Shown in pieces: positions 1 through 5,367 of a stretch of DNA of 5,367 bases. Both the position numbers and the translations under genes were made by a program. Source of the DNA: Chlorobiaceae bacterium (lineage in GTDB: Bacteria > Bacteroidota > Chlorobiia > Chlorobiales > Chlorobiaceae); contig JAAXUM010000146.1 in assembly GCA_013336025.1 (NCBI GenBank), forward strand, positions 1 through 5,367, in the 5' to 3' direction. Position 1 is the first letter of the stretch, and every line of letters begins with the position of its first letter. Under the pieces are notes generated by a model. It was not told the origin of the DNA. It made no database searches and worked only from the letters and a program-made list of their open reading frames with translations.

Positions 1-204
1 CTGAGCTTCCGACTGCTGCTGTTTAAGCTTTTCAAGTTCTTCACCGCGAAGTCCGACAGGATTGTCCTTGTCAATCAGGGTATCCTTGAATGACTCGATT
101 TCCAGGTTCTGCTCTTTTTTCATGTATGCGACAAACCTGTTAAGCAGAAACATCAAAACAACAAAGAAAGCCAATGAAAAAGCAAAAAGAATAACCCAGC
201 TCAT
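1..204 (-). CDS. Small single-pass membrane protein, N-terminal part (runs off left edge)
   Basis: An open frame reads from an ATG at 204-202 to the window edge with no stop, giving 68 residues. It begins MSWVILFAFS. Residues about 3-25 are strongly hydrophobic (V, I, L, F, A), forming one membrane segment. It is followed by a basic patch (YMKK, 27-30) and then a hydrophilic, charged segment rich in E, K and Q (KLKQQQSEAQ at the end of the visible part) that could be helical or coiled coil. The short N-terminus and the positive residues after the helix suggest an N-out/C-in anchor with a cytoplasmic tail. No clear Shine-Dalgarno is seen upstream. The gene is divergent from kdsD, about 120 bp away. 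I do not recognise the family and infer no function. That it is real rests on the uninterrupted frame, the clean membrane-anchor pattern and the divergent arrangement; the opposite-strand frame across it is low-complexity and looks like a shadow. Confidence 0.7.
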   Translation of the reverse strand, partial: MSWVILFAFSLAFFVVLMFLLNRFVAYMKKEQNLEIESFKDTLIDKDNPVGLRGEELEKLKQQQSEAQ

Positions 205-235
205 AAGAAAGGGTTTATTGATTGGCAAAGCATCT

Positions 236-241
236 TATAAT
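236..241 (+). promoter_or_regulatory. Possible -10 element for kdsD
   Basis: A perfect TATAAT lies about 87 nt upstream of the chosen kdsD start, inside an A/T-rich divergent gap. No convincing -35 hexamer is present at 16-18 nt spacing (TTGATT at 218-223 is only 12 nt away). This is a weak call. A second, poorer candidate is TATAAA at 270-275. The surrounding ATAATTAT is palindromic, so it could also serve the divergent minus-strand gene. Confidence 0.25.
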
Positions 242-289
242 TATCGTTAATTTAGCGGATTATACATTTTATAAAAACAGGAATATCCG

Positions 290-331
290 ATGTTTTGTTT
301 TTACACTGCACAAGCCATATTGGTACAATGA
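290..331 (+). CDS. Possible 13-codon upstream ORF coupled to kdsD
   Basis: An ATG at 290 is preceded by AGGAA (279-283) with 6-nt spacing, the best ribosome binding site in this gap. It opens a frame encoding MFCFYTAQAILVQ and stops at TGA 329-331. That stop overlaps the kdsD ATG (328-330) as ATGA, the classic geometry of translational coupling. The kdsD ATG itself has no recognisable Shine-Dalgarno. The peptide carries no run of a single amino acid that would suggest classical attenuation. It may be a coupling or leader ORF, or the AGGAA may simply serve a TTG kdsD start at 295 (11-nt spacing). Confidence 0.3.
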   Translation: MFCFYTAQAILVQ

Positions 332-1308
332 ATCCAGAAGCTGAAAAATACGCAATAATTAATTCGGGAAAAAAAATCCTTGAACAGGAAGCTGAAGCAA
401 TCCGACAAATTGCAGATCGACTCGATGATAATTTCTCCCGAGCCATTTCATTGATTCTCTCTTGTAAAGGCAAGATCATTGTTTCCGGAATGGGCAAATC
501 CGGTATTATCGGCCTGAAAATTGCCGCAACGATGGCATCAACCGGAACAACAGCTCTTTTTCTTCACCCCGCTGATGCAGCACATGGAGATCTCGGTATC
601 GTCTCTGCGGGTGATATTGTCATATGCCTTTCAAAAAGCGGAACAACCGAGGAACTCAATTTTATTATTCCGGCACTGAAAAAAACCGGCGCATCAATCA
701 TTGCCCTTACGGGAAACAATCGTTCCTATCTTGCAAAAAGCGCTGATATCGTTCTTGACACAGGTATCGAACAGGAAGCCTGCCCTTATGACCTTGCACC
801 TACAACATCCACCACGGCCATGCTTGCCATGGGCGATGCGCTATCCATGACCCTGATGCAGGAAAAAAAATTCACCCCCGTTGATTTTGCGCTTACCCAC
901 CCAAAGGGCTCGCTTGGGCGAAAGCTGACGATGAAAGTATCTGATATCATGGCTTCAGGTGAAACCCTCCCTGTAGTTTCCGAAAATGCCACCATGACCG
1001 ACCTCATTCTTGAGATGACCTCAAAACGCTATGGAGTCAGCGCCATTATCAACAAAGAGGGAGTATTGACCGGTATTTTTACCGATGGGGACCTTCGGAG
1101 GCTTGTCCAGCAGGGTGATGAGTTCATGAACCTCACTGCCAGGTCAGTCATGACACCAAACCCTAAAACCGTTGGCGCCGAAAAGCTTGCAACCGAGTGC
1201 CTCGAAATTCTTGAAACCTTCCGCATCACACAACTTATCGTCTGTGACAGTGATCAGCGTCCTGCCGGAATCATCCACATTCATGACCTGATTACCTTCG
1301 GACTGTAG
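328..1308 (+). CDS. kdsD: D-arabinose 5-phosphate isomerase (KpsF/GutQ/KdsD family)
   Basis: The enzyme interconverts D-ribulose 5-phosphate and D-arabinose 5-phosphate in the cytoplasm, the first step toward KDO for the LPS inner core. The 326-residue product matches the usual length of about 325-330. An N-terminal SIS sugar-isomerase domain (about 35-185) holds the GMGKSG, SKSGTTEE and APTTSTTAMLAMGDAL motifs. Two CBS domains follow (about 204-262 and 272-324). Residues K57, E109, E150 and H191 fall at a constant offset of 2 from the E. coli KdsD catalytic/binding set K59, E111, E152 and H193, so it should be active. ATG 328 is preferred because family proteins begin near this point; an in-frame TTG at 295 would add 11 unremarkable residues (337 aa in all) but lies nearer an AGGAA. 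The CBS pair suggests nucleotide or sugar-nucleotide control. No other KDO gene is adjacent, and the gene appears monocistronic, converging on sucD. The symbol kpsF is an equally common annotation. Confidence 0.95.
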   Translation: MNPEAEKYAIINSGKKILEQEAEAIRQIADRLDDNFSRAISLILSCKGKIIVSGMGKSGIIGLKIAATMASTGTTALFLHPADAAHGDLGIVSAGDIVICLSKSGTTEELNFIIPALKKTGASIIALTGNNRSYLAKSADIVLDTGIEQEACPYDLAPTTSTTAMLAMGDALSMTLMQEKKFTPVDFALTHPKGSLGRKLTMKVSDIMASGETLPVVSENATMTDLILEMTSKRYGVSAIINKEGVLTGIFTDGDLRRLVQQGDEFMNLTARSVMTPNPKTVGAEKLATECLEILETFRITQLIVCDSDQRPAGIIHIHDLITFGL

Positions 1309-1321
1309 CTGCAGAAACCAT

Positions 1322-1386
1322 GTGAGTTACCGTTACAGAACTTGTTGTTTCCATGAAAACCCCAGGATCTATAACCGGTAACTCAC
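1322..1386. terminator. Inverted repeat between convergent kdsD and sucD (possible bidirectional terminator)
   Basis: GTGAGTTACCG at 1322-1332 pairs perfectly with CGGTAACTCAC at 1376-1386, an 11-bp stem with a 43-nt loop. About three more pairs are possible past a one-base bulge. It sits entirely in the 85-bp gap between the kdsD stop (1308) and the sucD stop (1394), so it would form in both transcripts. The long loop and lack of a T-run after either arm make it unlike a standard intrinsic terminator. It may instead protect the 3' ends of the mRNAs. Confidence 0.45.
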
Positions 1387-1393
1387 CGCTCGC

Positions 1394-2293
1394 CTATCGC
1401 CCCAGAGCCTTGAGCATTGCAGTACCAATATCACCAGGACTTTCGACCATATGGATACCGGCAGCCTCCATTGCCTTTATCTTGTCTTCTGCTGTTCCCT
1501 TTCCTCCGGAAACAATGGCACCGGCATGCCCCATCCGCCTGCCAGGAGGCGCTGTCCGCCCTGCTATAAACCCGACTACCGGTTTTTTGAAATATCTCTT
1601 GATATACTCTGCGGCCTCCTCTTCAGCACTGCCTCCGATTTCACCGATCATTACCAGACCTTCGGTTTCATCATCCTTTGCAAACAGCTTTATGGCATCA
1701 ATAAATCGCGTACCGATAATAGGGTCACCACCAATTCCGATGCAGGTTGATTGTCCAAGTCCGACAGCAGTAAGCTGATGAACCGCTTCATAGGTCAGGG
1801 TTCCGCTGCGTGACACAACGCCGATAGTGCCTTTCATGTGAATAAAGCCCGGCATGATGCCGACTTTTGCTTCACCGGGAGTGATGACTCCAGGACAGTT
1901 TGGACCGACAAGCACAGCTCCCTTTTCCTTGACGAAGGCATAAGCCTTCATCATATCGTTGACGGGAATTCCTTCGGTAATGCAGATGATCACTTTGAGA
2001 CCGGAATCGGCAGCCTCCATGATCGCATCAGCAGCAAAAGGTGCCGGAACAAAAATAACAGCCGCATTGGCCTCTGCCTTATCCACGGCGTCCTTCACCG
2101 TATTGAACACCGGAACCGGACGACAGAAATGATCCTTTTCATTACCATGATAAATGGTACCACCTTTTCCAGGCGTTACACCGGCCACCACATTGGTTCC
2201 GTATTCAAGGATCTGGGAAGTATGAAAGGTTCCTTCGCCGCCTGTTATGCCCTGTACAACAAGGCGCGTATCCTTATTGACTAAAACACTCAT
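1394..2293 (-). CDS. sucD: Succinyl-CoA synthetase (succinate-CoA ligase) alpha subunit
   Basis: With the beta subunit SucC, this enzyme interconverts succinate + CoA + NTP and succinyl-CoA + NDP + Pi. In green sulfur bacteria it runs toward succinyl-CoA in the reductive TCA cycle used for CO2 fixation. The 299-residue product is close to the usual length of about 290. The N-terminal CoA-binding Rossmann domain shows [10 protein letters not shown] (15-24), then VTPGKGG (39-45). [12 protein letters not shown] (130-141) and the ligase-domain motif [10 protein letters not shown] (217-226) follow. The phosphohistidine loop [19 protein letters not shown] contains the catalytic His256, equivalent to E. 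coli alpha His246. Glu218 matches the glutamate that supports the phosphohistidine. The ATG is preceded by AGGA only 2 nt away, an unusually tight spacing. It lies 31 nt downstream of gatA on the same strand, so co-transcription is likely. No sucC is present in the window. Confidence 0.97.
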   Translation of the reverse strand: MSVLVNKDTRLVVQGITGGEGTFHTSQILEYGTNVVAGVTPGKGGTIYHGNEKDHFCRPVPVFNTVKDAVDKAEANAAVIFVPAPFAADAIMEAADSGLKVIICITEGIPVNDMMKAYAFVKEKGAVLVGPNCPGVITPGEAKVGIMPGFIHMKGTIGVVSRSGTLTYEAVHQLTAVGLGQSTCIGIGGDPIIGTRFIDAIKLFAKDDETEGLVMIGEIGGSAEEEAAEYIKRYFKKPVVGFIAGRTAPPGRRMGHAGAIVSGGKGTAEDKIKAMEAAGIHMVESPGDIGTAMLKALGR

Positions 2294-2324
2294 AGTCCTG
2301 CTTGTTTATTAATGGTTTACCAAA

Positions 2325-3767
2325 TCAACTCTTTTCTGAAACGATAGAATGCTGCATAAGCCCGGCAATACCAAGCAGTTTTCCTTCCTCGAAGAAATTG
2401 CAGATCAGATGCATGCCAACAGGCAGATTAAGGCTGTCATAGCCAACAGGAACACTTATTGCAGGCATCCCCACAATACTTGCCGGAACGGTAAATACAT
2501 CAGCGAGATACATTTCAAGCGGATCGTCCATTTTATCACCAATACCAAACGGTGGAAACGGTGATGTCGGCCCTGCAATCACATCAACCATTTCAAGCGC
2601 CTCACGATAGCGATCCTGAAAAACACGACGAACCTGCTGAGCCTTCTTGTAATAGGTATCGTAATACCCGGCTGAAAGCACATACGTACCAAGCATGATC
2701 CGACGCTTGACCTCCTTGCCGAATCCCTCTGTTCTTGAATTCACATACATCGCACTGAGATTATCACAGTCCGGTGAACGATATCCGTAGCGGGCACCAT
2801 CGAATCGGGCAAGATTTGATGAAGCCTCCGCAGTCACAAGAATATAGTATGCAGCAATGGCATAATCACTCGCAGGAAGAGTTATATCAACAAGTTCCGC
2901 CCCATTTTGACGAAGTTCCTCCAGTTTCGCTTTTACAAGTCGCGCAACATCAGGATTCAGACTCTCGTGAAAAAACTCTTTTGGAACTCCGATTTTCAAG
3001 CCCTGCGGTGAAACTCCAGCCATCTCTTCAGTGTAGGATGATACCGGATGATGTGAAGAGGTTGCATCACGCTCATCGGCACCTGCCATAACACTGAGCA
3101 CGAGAGCGGCATCATTGCTATTACGCGCAAGAATACCAATCTGGTCAAACGAAGAAGCAAAAGCAACAAGGCCGTAACGGGAAATCCGGCCATAGGTCGG
3201 TTTCAACCCGACAATATCGCAGAACCCTGCGGGCTGACGAACTGAACCTCCGGTATCGGATCCAAGCGCAACCAGTGCAAGACCAGCGGCAACCGCTGCA
3301 GCTGAACCCCCTGAACTTCCACCCGGAACTCTCGTTTTATCAAACGGGTTAGCTACAGGACCGAATGCCGAGTTTTCATTGGAGCTGCCCATAGCAAACT
3401 CGTCCATATTGGTTTTCCCGATCAAAACGGCATCCTCATCCATAAGTCGTTCAATAACGGTCGCATCATAGACACTCTCATAATTCTCAAGAATTCTTGA
3501 TGCACAGGTAAGCCGTGCTCCTTTCATGGCTATATTATCTTTAATAGCCATCGGCATTCCGAACAATCTGCCGGGAGCTGCTCCTTCGCTCAGCTTACGG
3601 TCAAGCGATCTGGCGCGAGAGAGCGCAGTTTCATGAAAAACCGCAAGAAAAATATTATCATCGCAATGACGGTCTATCCGTTCCAGATAACTCTGAATCA
3701 CCTCTTCACAGGTGATTTTTCGCGTAAGAAGTCCGGATCGCAAATCCTGATAACTACTGAAATGCAC
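2325..3767 (-). CDS. gatA: Glutamyl-tRNA(Gln)/aspartyl-tRNA(Asn) amidotransferase subunit A
   Basis: GatA is the glutaminase of GatCAB. It releases ammonia from glutamine for GatB, which converts misacylated Glu-tRNA(Gln) (and in many bacteria Asp-tRNA(Asn)) to the correct aminoacyl-tRNA in the cytoplasm. The protein is an amidase-signature enzyme of 480 residues from the chosen GTG start, normal for the family. The Ser-cisSer-Lys triad is intact: K76 (in GMPMAIKDN), S151 (in [14 protein letters not shown]) and the nucleophile S175 (in [12 protein letters not shown]). The C-terminal [13 protein letters not shown] and [20 protein letters not shown] segments are also family-typical. The start was placed at GTG 3767-3765, giving MHFSSYQDL, because related proteins begin M-x-F-x-S-Y and a GAGAA lies about 7 nt upstream. 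An in-frame TTG at 3779 would add four residues (484 aa) without a ribosome binding site. gatB and gatC are not in the window. sucD follows at 31 nt. Confidence 0.96.
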   Translation of the reverse strand: MHFSSYQDLRSGLLTRKITCEEVIQSYLERIDRHCDDNIFLAVFHETALSRARSLDRKLSEGAAPGRLFGMPMAIKDNIAMKGARLTCASRILENYESVYDATVIERLMDEDAVLIGKTNMDEFAMGSSNENSAFGPVANPFDKTRVPGGSSGGSAAAVAAGLALVALGSDTGGSVRQPAGFCDIVGLKPTYGRISRYGLVAFASSFDQIGILARNSNDAALVLSVMAGADERDATSSHHPVSSYTEEMAGVSPQGLKIGVPKEFFHESLNPDVARLVKAKLEELRQNGAELVDITLPASDYAIAAYYILVTAEASSNLARFDGARYGYRSPDCDNLSAMYVNSRTEGFGKEVKRRIMLGTYVLSAGYYDTYYKKAQQVRRVFQDRYREALEMVDVIAGPTSPFPPFGIGDKMDDPLEMYLADVFTVPASIVGMPAISVPVGYDSLNLPVGMHLICNFFEEGKLLGIAGLMQHSIVSEKS

Positions 3768-3850
3768 GTTTGTTCTCAATTATTTTATGAAGAAGGCCTG
3801 AAACAGGAATGGTTTTCCCTTATCAGACAGATTGCTGACAGCAGACAAGT

Positions 3851-3879
3851 TTTTCATTATCATGTAAGGCTTGTATAAT
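3851..3879 (+). promoter_or_regulatory. Sigma70-like promoter for uppS-bamA
   Basis: A perfect -10 TATAAT at 3874-3879 has a -35 TTTTCA at 3851-3856 (4 of 6 consensus matches) with ideal 17-nt spacing. The predicted start near 3886 gives a leader of roughly 220 nt before the uppS ATG at 4106. It overlaps the opposing gatA promoter. This is pattern evidence only. Confidence 0.45.
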
Positions 3880-3884
3880 AACAA
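3856..3884 (-). promoter_or_regulatory. Sigma70-like promoter for gatA-sucD
   Basis: On the minus strand a -35 TTGTTA (3884-3879, 4 of 6 matches) lies 17 nt from a -10 GATAAT (3861-3856, 5 of 6 matches). The predicted start near 3849 gives a leader of about 80 nt to the GTG start. Its -10 shares base 3856 with the -35 of the uppS promoter, and its -35 shares base 3879 with the uppS -10. The two footprints are therefore almost the same. Confidence 0.4.
3871..3884. promoter_or_regulatory. Operator-like dyad TTGT-N6-ACAA
   Basis: TTGTATAATAACAA is a 14-bp dyad with outer half-sites TTGT and ACAA. It covers the uppS -10 and the gatA -35, so a bound protein would block both. The outline is similar in size to CRP/FNR-type sites (TTGAT-N4-ATCAA), but the half-sites match only at TTG/CAA. 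Such dyads also arise by chance in A/T-rich promoters, so no regulator is assigned. Confidence 0.2.
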
Positions 3885-3933
3885 ATAACTGCATATTATT
3901 CAATTTGAAGTGTTTCCGATTGTAACCAGCACG

Positions 3934-4083
3934 ATGACGCGCCCCGGTATTGTTTTTAGCGTATCTTATGCAATCGTTGCGACTTCCTGGAGAAATCGCA
4001 TAATGATTGAAAAGGAACCGCGCAATCCCGTCAACATCGGGACAAGAGGTTTTCAGGATGCTTTTTCCATAGAGCCCTCATGA
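3934..4083 (+). CDS. Possible 49-residue small ORF in the uppS leader
   Basis: An ATG at 3934 opens a 49-codon frame (starting MTRPGIVFSV, ending SIEPS) that stops at TGA 4081-4083. It has no ribosome binding site. An internal in-frame ATG at 4003 has GGAG at 3989-3992 (10-nt spacing) and would give a 26-residue peptide beginning MIEKEPRNPV. The stop overlaps another ATG at 4080 (ATGA) that opens a 12-codon frame ending at 4118, inside the annotated start of uppS. There is no recognisable domain or homology. It may be a leader peptide series or chance; the latter is more likely. Confidence 0.18.
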   Translation: MTRPGIVFSVSYAIVATSWRNRIMIEKEPRNPVNIGTRGFQDAFSIEPS

Positions 4084-4105
4084 TGACAACACGTAATAAC
4101 TTCCT

Positions 4106-4954
4106 ATGGCGCGCATAAGAACAATGGATCTTTCTCCAACCTTCAGACCTCGCTGGTTTACAACGGTGAGTGATGCAGAAGACAAGAAAATCCAGGCTGA
4201 TTTGAAAGCATCTTGCGATCTTCCTGAACATATAGCCATCATTATGGATGGTAATGGCAGATGGGCCAAACTGAAAGGAAAGACAAGGATTGAAGGGCAC
4301 ATTGCCGGTGTTGAATCTGTAAGGGATATTGTAGAAGCAAGCAGACAACTTGGTATTTCCTGTCTTACGCTGTTCACCTTTTCAACCGAAAACTGGAACA
4401 GACCTGAAAAAGAAATTTCAGCACTGATGCGACTGCTCATCAAGGTACTGCGAAAAGAGGCTCGCGCACTGCACGACAATAACATCAAGCTTAACGTGAT
4501 CGGCAACACTGCGCTCCTTCCCGAAAAAGTCCAGACCGTTCTTGATGAAACAATGGCGCTCACAGGACACAACAACGGGCTGGTGCTGAGTATTGCTCTG
4601 AGCTACAGCGGCAAATGGGACATTGTCGAAGCGTGTCGCTCCCTTGCTAAAGAGGTTAAGGCTGGCCGTATAACTCCGGAAATGATTGATGAGCATATGT
4701 TTGAAACCTGCCTTTCAACGGGAGCCATTCCTGATCCGGAACTGCTCATTCGTACCAGCGGTGAATACAGGGTAAGTAATTTCATGCTCTGGCAAAGTGC
4801 CTACTCCGAGATCTATTTTACCAAAACCTACTGGCCTGATTTCAAAAGAACACAATTTTATGCTGCTCTTCGGGATTATCTGAGCAGAGAAAGAAGGTTT
4901 GGCCAGACAAGTGAACAAGTTCAGAAAAAAACAACAGCAAACAGCAAGATTTAA
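4106..4954 (+). CDS. uppS: Undecaprenyl diphosphate synthase (cis-prenyltransferase)
   Basis: The enzyme condenses farnesyl diphosphate with eight isopentenyl diphosphates in cis to give C55 undecaprenyl diphosphate, the lipid carrier precursor for peptidoglycan and O-antigen. It acts at the cytoplasmic face of the membrane. With the first ATG the product is 282 residues. The family signature HIAIIMDGNGRWA spans 42-54. Functional residues fall at a constant offset of 22 from E. coli UppS: D48 (D26), N50 (N28), R61 (R39), H65 (H43), N96 (N74), R99 (R77), R216 (R194), R222 (R200) and E235 (E213). All are conserved, so it should be active. FTFSTENWNRP and LLIRTSGEYRVSNFMLWQ are also diagnostic. 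The start is uncertain: no Shine-Dalgarno precedes ATG 4106, ATG 4124 or GTG 4166, and the last would give 262 residues, nearer the usual 250-260. It leads a probable operon with bamA, 23 nt downstream. Confidence 0.95.
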   Translation: MARIRTMDLSPTFRPRWFTTVSDAEDKKIQADLKASCDLPEHIAIIMDGNGRWAKLKGKTRIEGHIAGVESVRDIVEASRQLGISCLTLFTFSTENWNRPEKEISALMRLLIKVLRKEARALHDNNIKLNVIGNTALLPEKVQTVLDETMALTGHNNGLVLSIALSYSGKWDIVEACRSLAKEVKAGRITPEMIDEHMFETCLSTGAIPDPELLIRTSGEYRVSNFMLWQSAYSEIYFTKTYWPDFKRTQFYAALRDYLSRERRFGQTSEQVQKKTTANSKI

Positions 4955-4977
4955 CTCTGATTGATCCGAAAGATTCA

Positions 4978-5367
4978 ATGAAAAAAATGCAAAAACTGAT
5001 AACCCTGGTACTGGTAGCTCTTGCCGTAAACGCTACAGGACAAACTGCCGAAGCTAAAAGCAAGCCCGCAAAACAATCGGTAACAGCAACACAGGCAAAA
5101 ACAATCGCAGAGAAAAAAGAACTCTATACGATAAGCACCATAACCTTCAGCGGTCTTCAATCGCTTAACGAGCAGGAACTTGTTGCAAGTCTTCCCATAA
5201 AAATCGGCAACAGCATCGCTGTACCTGGAGCTGAACTATCCGCGACCATGCAATACCTCTGGAATCTCCAGGTTTTCAGGGATATTAAACTGGAAAAATC
5301 CAATCAGGGCAGCAAAAACGTGGCTCTGCACTTTGTTGTTGAAGAACAGCCTTTACTTGCAGAGGTC
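4978..5367 (+). CDS. bamA: Outer membrane protein assembly factor BamA (Omp85), N-terminal part
   Basis: BamA is the Omp85 beta-barrel that folds and inserts outer-membrane proteins. Only the first 130 residues are in the window; the frame is open at the right edge. Residues 1-19 form a Sec signal peptide: MKKMQK, a hydrophobic core LITLVLVALAV, and a plausible cleavage after VNA (19). A lysine/alanine/threonine-rich linker runs to about 48. The first POTRA domain then starts at YTISTITFSGLQSLNEQEL (50-68), with KIGNSI (75-80), the helix with YLWNLQVFRDI (93-103) and the closing strand VALHFVVEEQP (115-125). This fits the bacterial BamA POTRA1 pattern, including F-x-G and the L(Y/W)xLxxFxDI helix. 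The ATG at 4978 was chosen over the one at 4987 because it gives a better positively charged n-region. It lies 23 nt after uppS, a linkage common in Gram-negative envelope clusters. TamA or another Omp85 member cannot be fully excluded without the barrel. Confidence 0.88.
   Translation, partial: MKKMQKLITLVLVALAVNATGQTAEAKSKPAKQSVTATQAKTIAEKKELYTISTITFSGLQSLNEQELVASLPIKIGNSIAVPGAELSATMQYLWNLQVFRDIKLEKSNQGSKNVALHFVVEEQPLLAEV

Larger units (their letters stand above)
3768..4105. other. Divergent gatA-uppS intergenic region
   Basis: This 338-bp gap contains no recognisable protein or RNA family. The gatA-proximal part (to about 3850) is the gatA leader. An A/T-rich core at 3851-3884 carries two interleaved promoters. 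The rest is a leader of about 220 nt before uppS. In it I see a small hairpin (TCCCG 4026-4030 with CGGGA 4038-4042, 7-nt loop) and short nested ORFs. Nothing resembles tRNA, 4.5S RNA, tmRNA or RNase P RNA. Larger frames on either strand that enter it are extensions of antisense shadows of gatA or uppS. Confidence 0.6.

Noticed and set aside
62..250. Plus-strand 62-residue frame near the left edge
   Set aside because: It is antisense to the minus-strand membrane protein and its divergent gap. Its composition (S, R, K, N) shows no domain and no ribosome binding site.
252..497. Minus-strand 81-residue frame at the start of kdsD
   Set aside because: It lies opposite the conserved SIS domain coding sequence and shows no family motif; a shadow of kdsD.
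1353..2284. Several plus-strand frames opposite sucD (1353-1778, 1451-1750, 1838-2284)
   Set aside because: They are antisense to a fully conserved sucD. Their translations are proline/serine- or histidine-rich shadows without motifs.
3777..3779. TTG at 3779 as the gatA start
   Set aside because: It would add four residues (484 aa) before the conserved start with no ribosome binding site; GTG 3767 gives the family-typical N-terminus with GAGAA upstream.
3633..3878. Plus-strand 81-residue frame running from gatA into the intergenic gap
   Set aside because: Most of it is antisense to the gatA N-terminus, no ribosome binding site precedes it, and its end overlaps the promoter core.
3780..4105. 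A known structured RNA (4.5S, 6S, tmRNA, RNase P) in the gatA-uppS gap
   Set aside because: No diagnostic core motifs of these RNAs are present and only one weak 5-bp hairpin is seen; a covariance-model search would settle it.
4031..4575. Minus-strand frames opposite uppS (105 and 165 residues)
   Set aside because: They oppose the UppS catalytic core, whose active-site residues are all intact in the plus frame. The minus translations are serine/cysteine-rich shadows.
1..5367. A novel defence, mobile or biosynthetic system
   Set aside because: Every substantial gene belongs to a well-known housekeeping family with intact active sites. There are no transposase, integrase, toxin, nuclease or repeat-array signs.

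Overview
The window looks like a housekeeping stretch of chromosome from a green sulfur bacterium (Chlorobi; Chlorobium/Pelodictyon-like). This is inferred from protein character: the GatA and UppS sequences read like Chlorobi versions, and a succinyl-CoA synthetase alpha gene sits behind gatA with no sucC beside it. It also fits the LPS and outer-membrane genes of a Gram-negative envelope. Base composition is moderate, and I see no mobile element, tRNA, rRNA or CRISPR array.

Layout: (1) positions 1-204, minus strand, hold the N-terminal 68 codons of a small single-pass membrane protein that runs off the left edge. (2) A divergent gap leads to kdsD/kpsF (328-1308, plus), the arabinose-5-phosphate isomerase that starts KDO synthesis. 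A 13-codon ORF with its own ribosome binding site ends in an ATGA overlap with the kdsD start. (3) kdsD converges on sucD, and the short gap holds an 11-bp inverted repeat. (4) gatA (minus) is followed 31 nt later by sucD (minus), a probable gatA-sucD transcription unit joining tRNA amidation to the (reductive) TCA cycle. (5) A 338-bp gap separates gatA from the divergent uppS. It holds two sigma70-like promoters whose elements interleave, and a long uppS leader with small nested ORFs. (6) uppS (4106-4954, plus) is followed 23 nt later by the N-terminus of bamA (4978 to the right edge).

Functionally, three genes serve the cell envelope: kdsD (LPS inner core sugar), uppS (lipid carrier for peptidoglycan and O-antigen) and bamA (outer-membrane protein insertion). 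The gatA-sucD pair serves translation fidelity and central carbon flux. No new multi-gene system is apparent. The points most worth a second look are regulatory: the interlocked gatA/uppS promoters, the uppS leader, and the small ORF coupled to kdsD.
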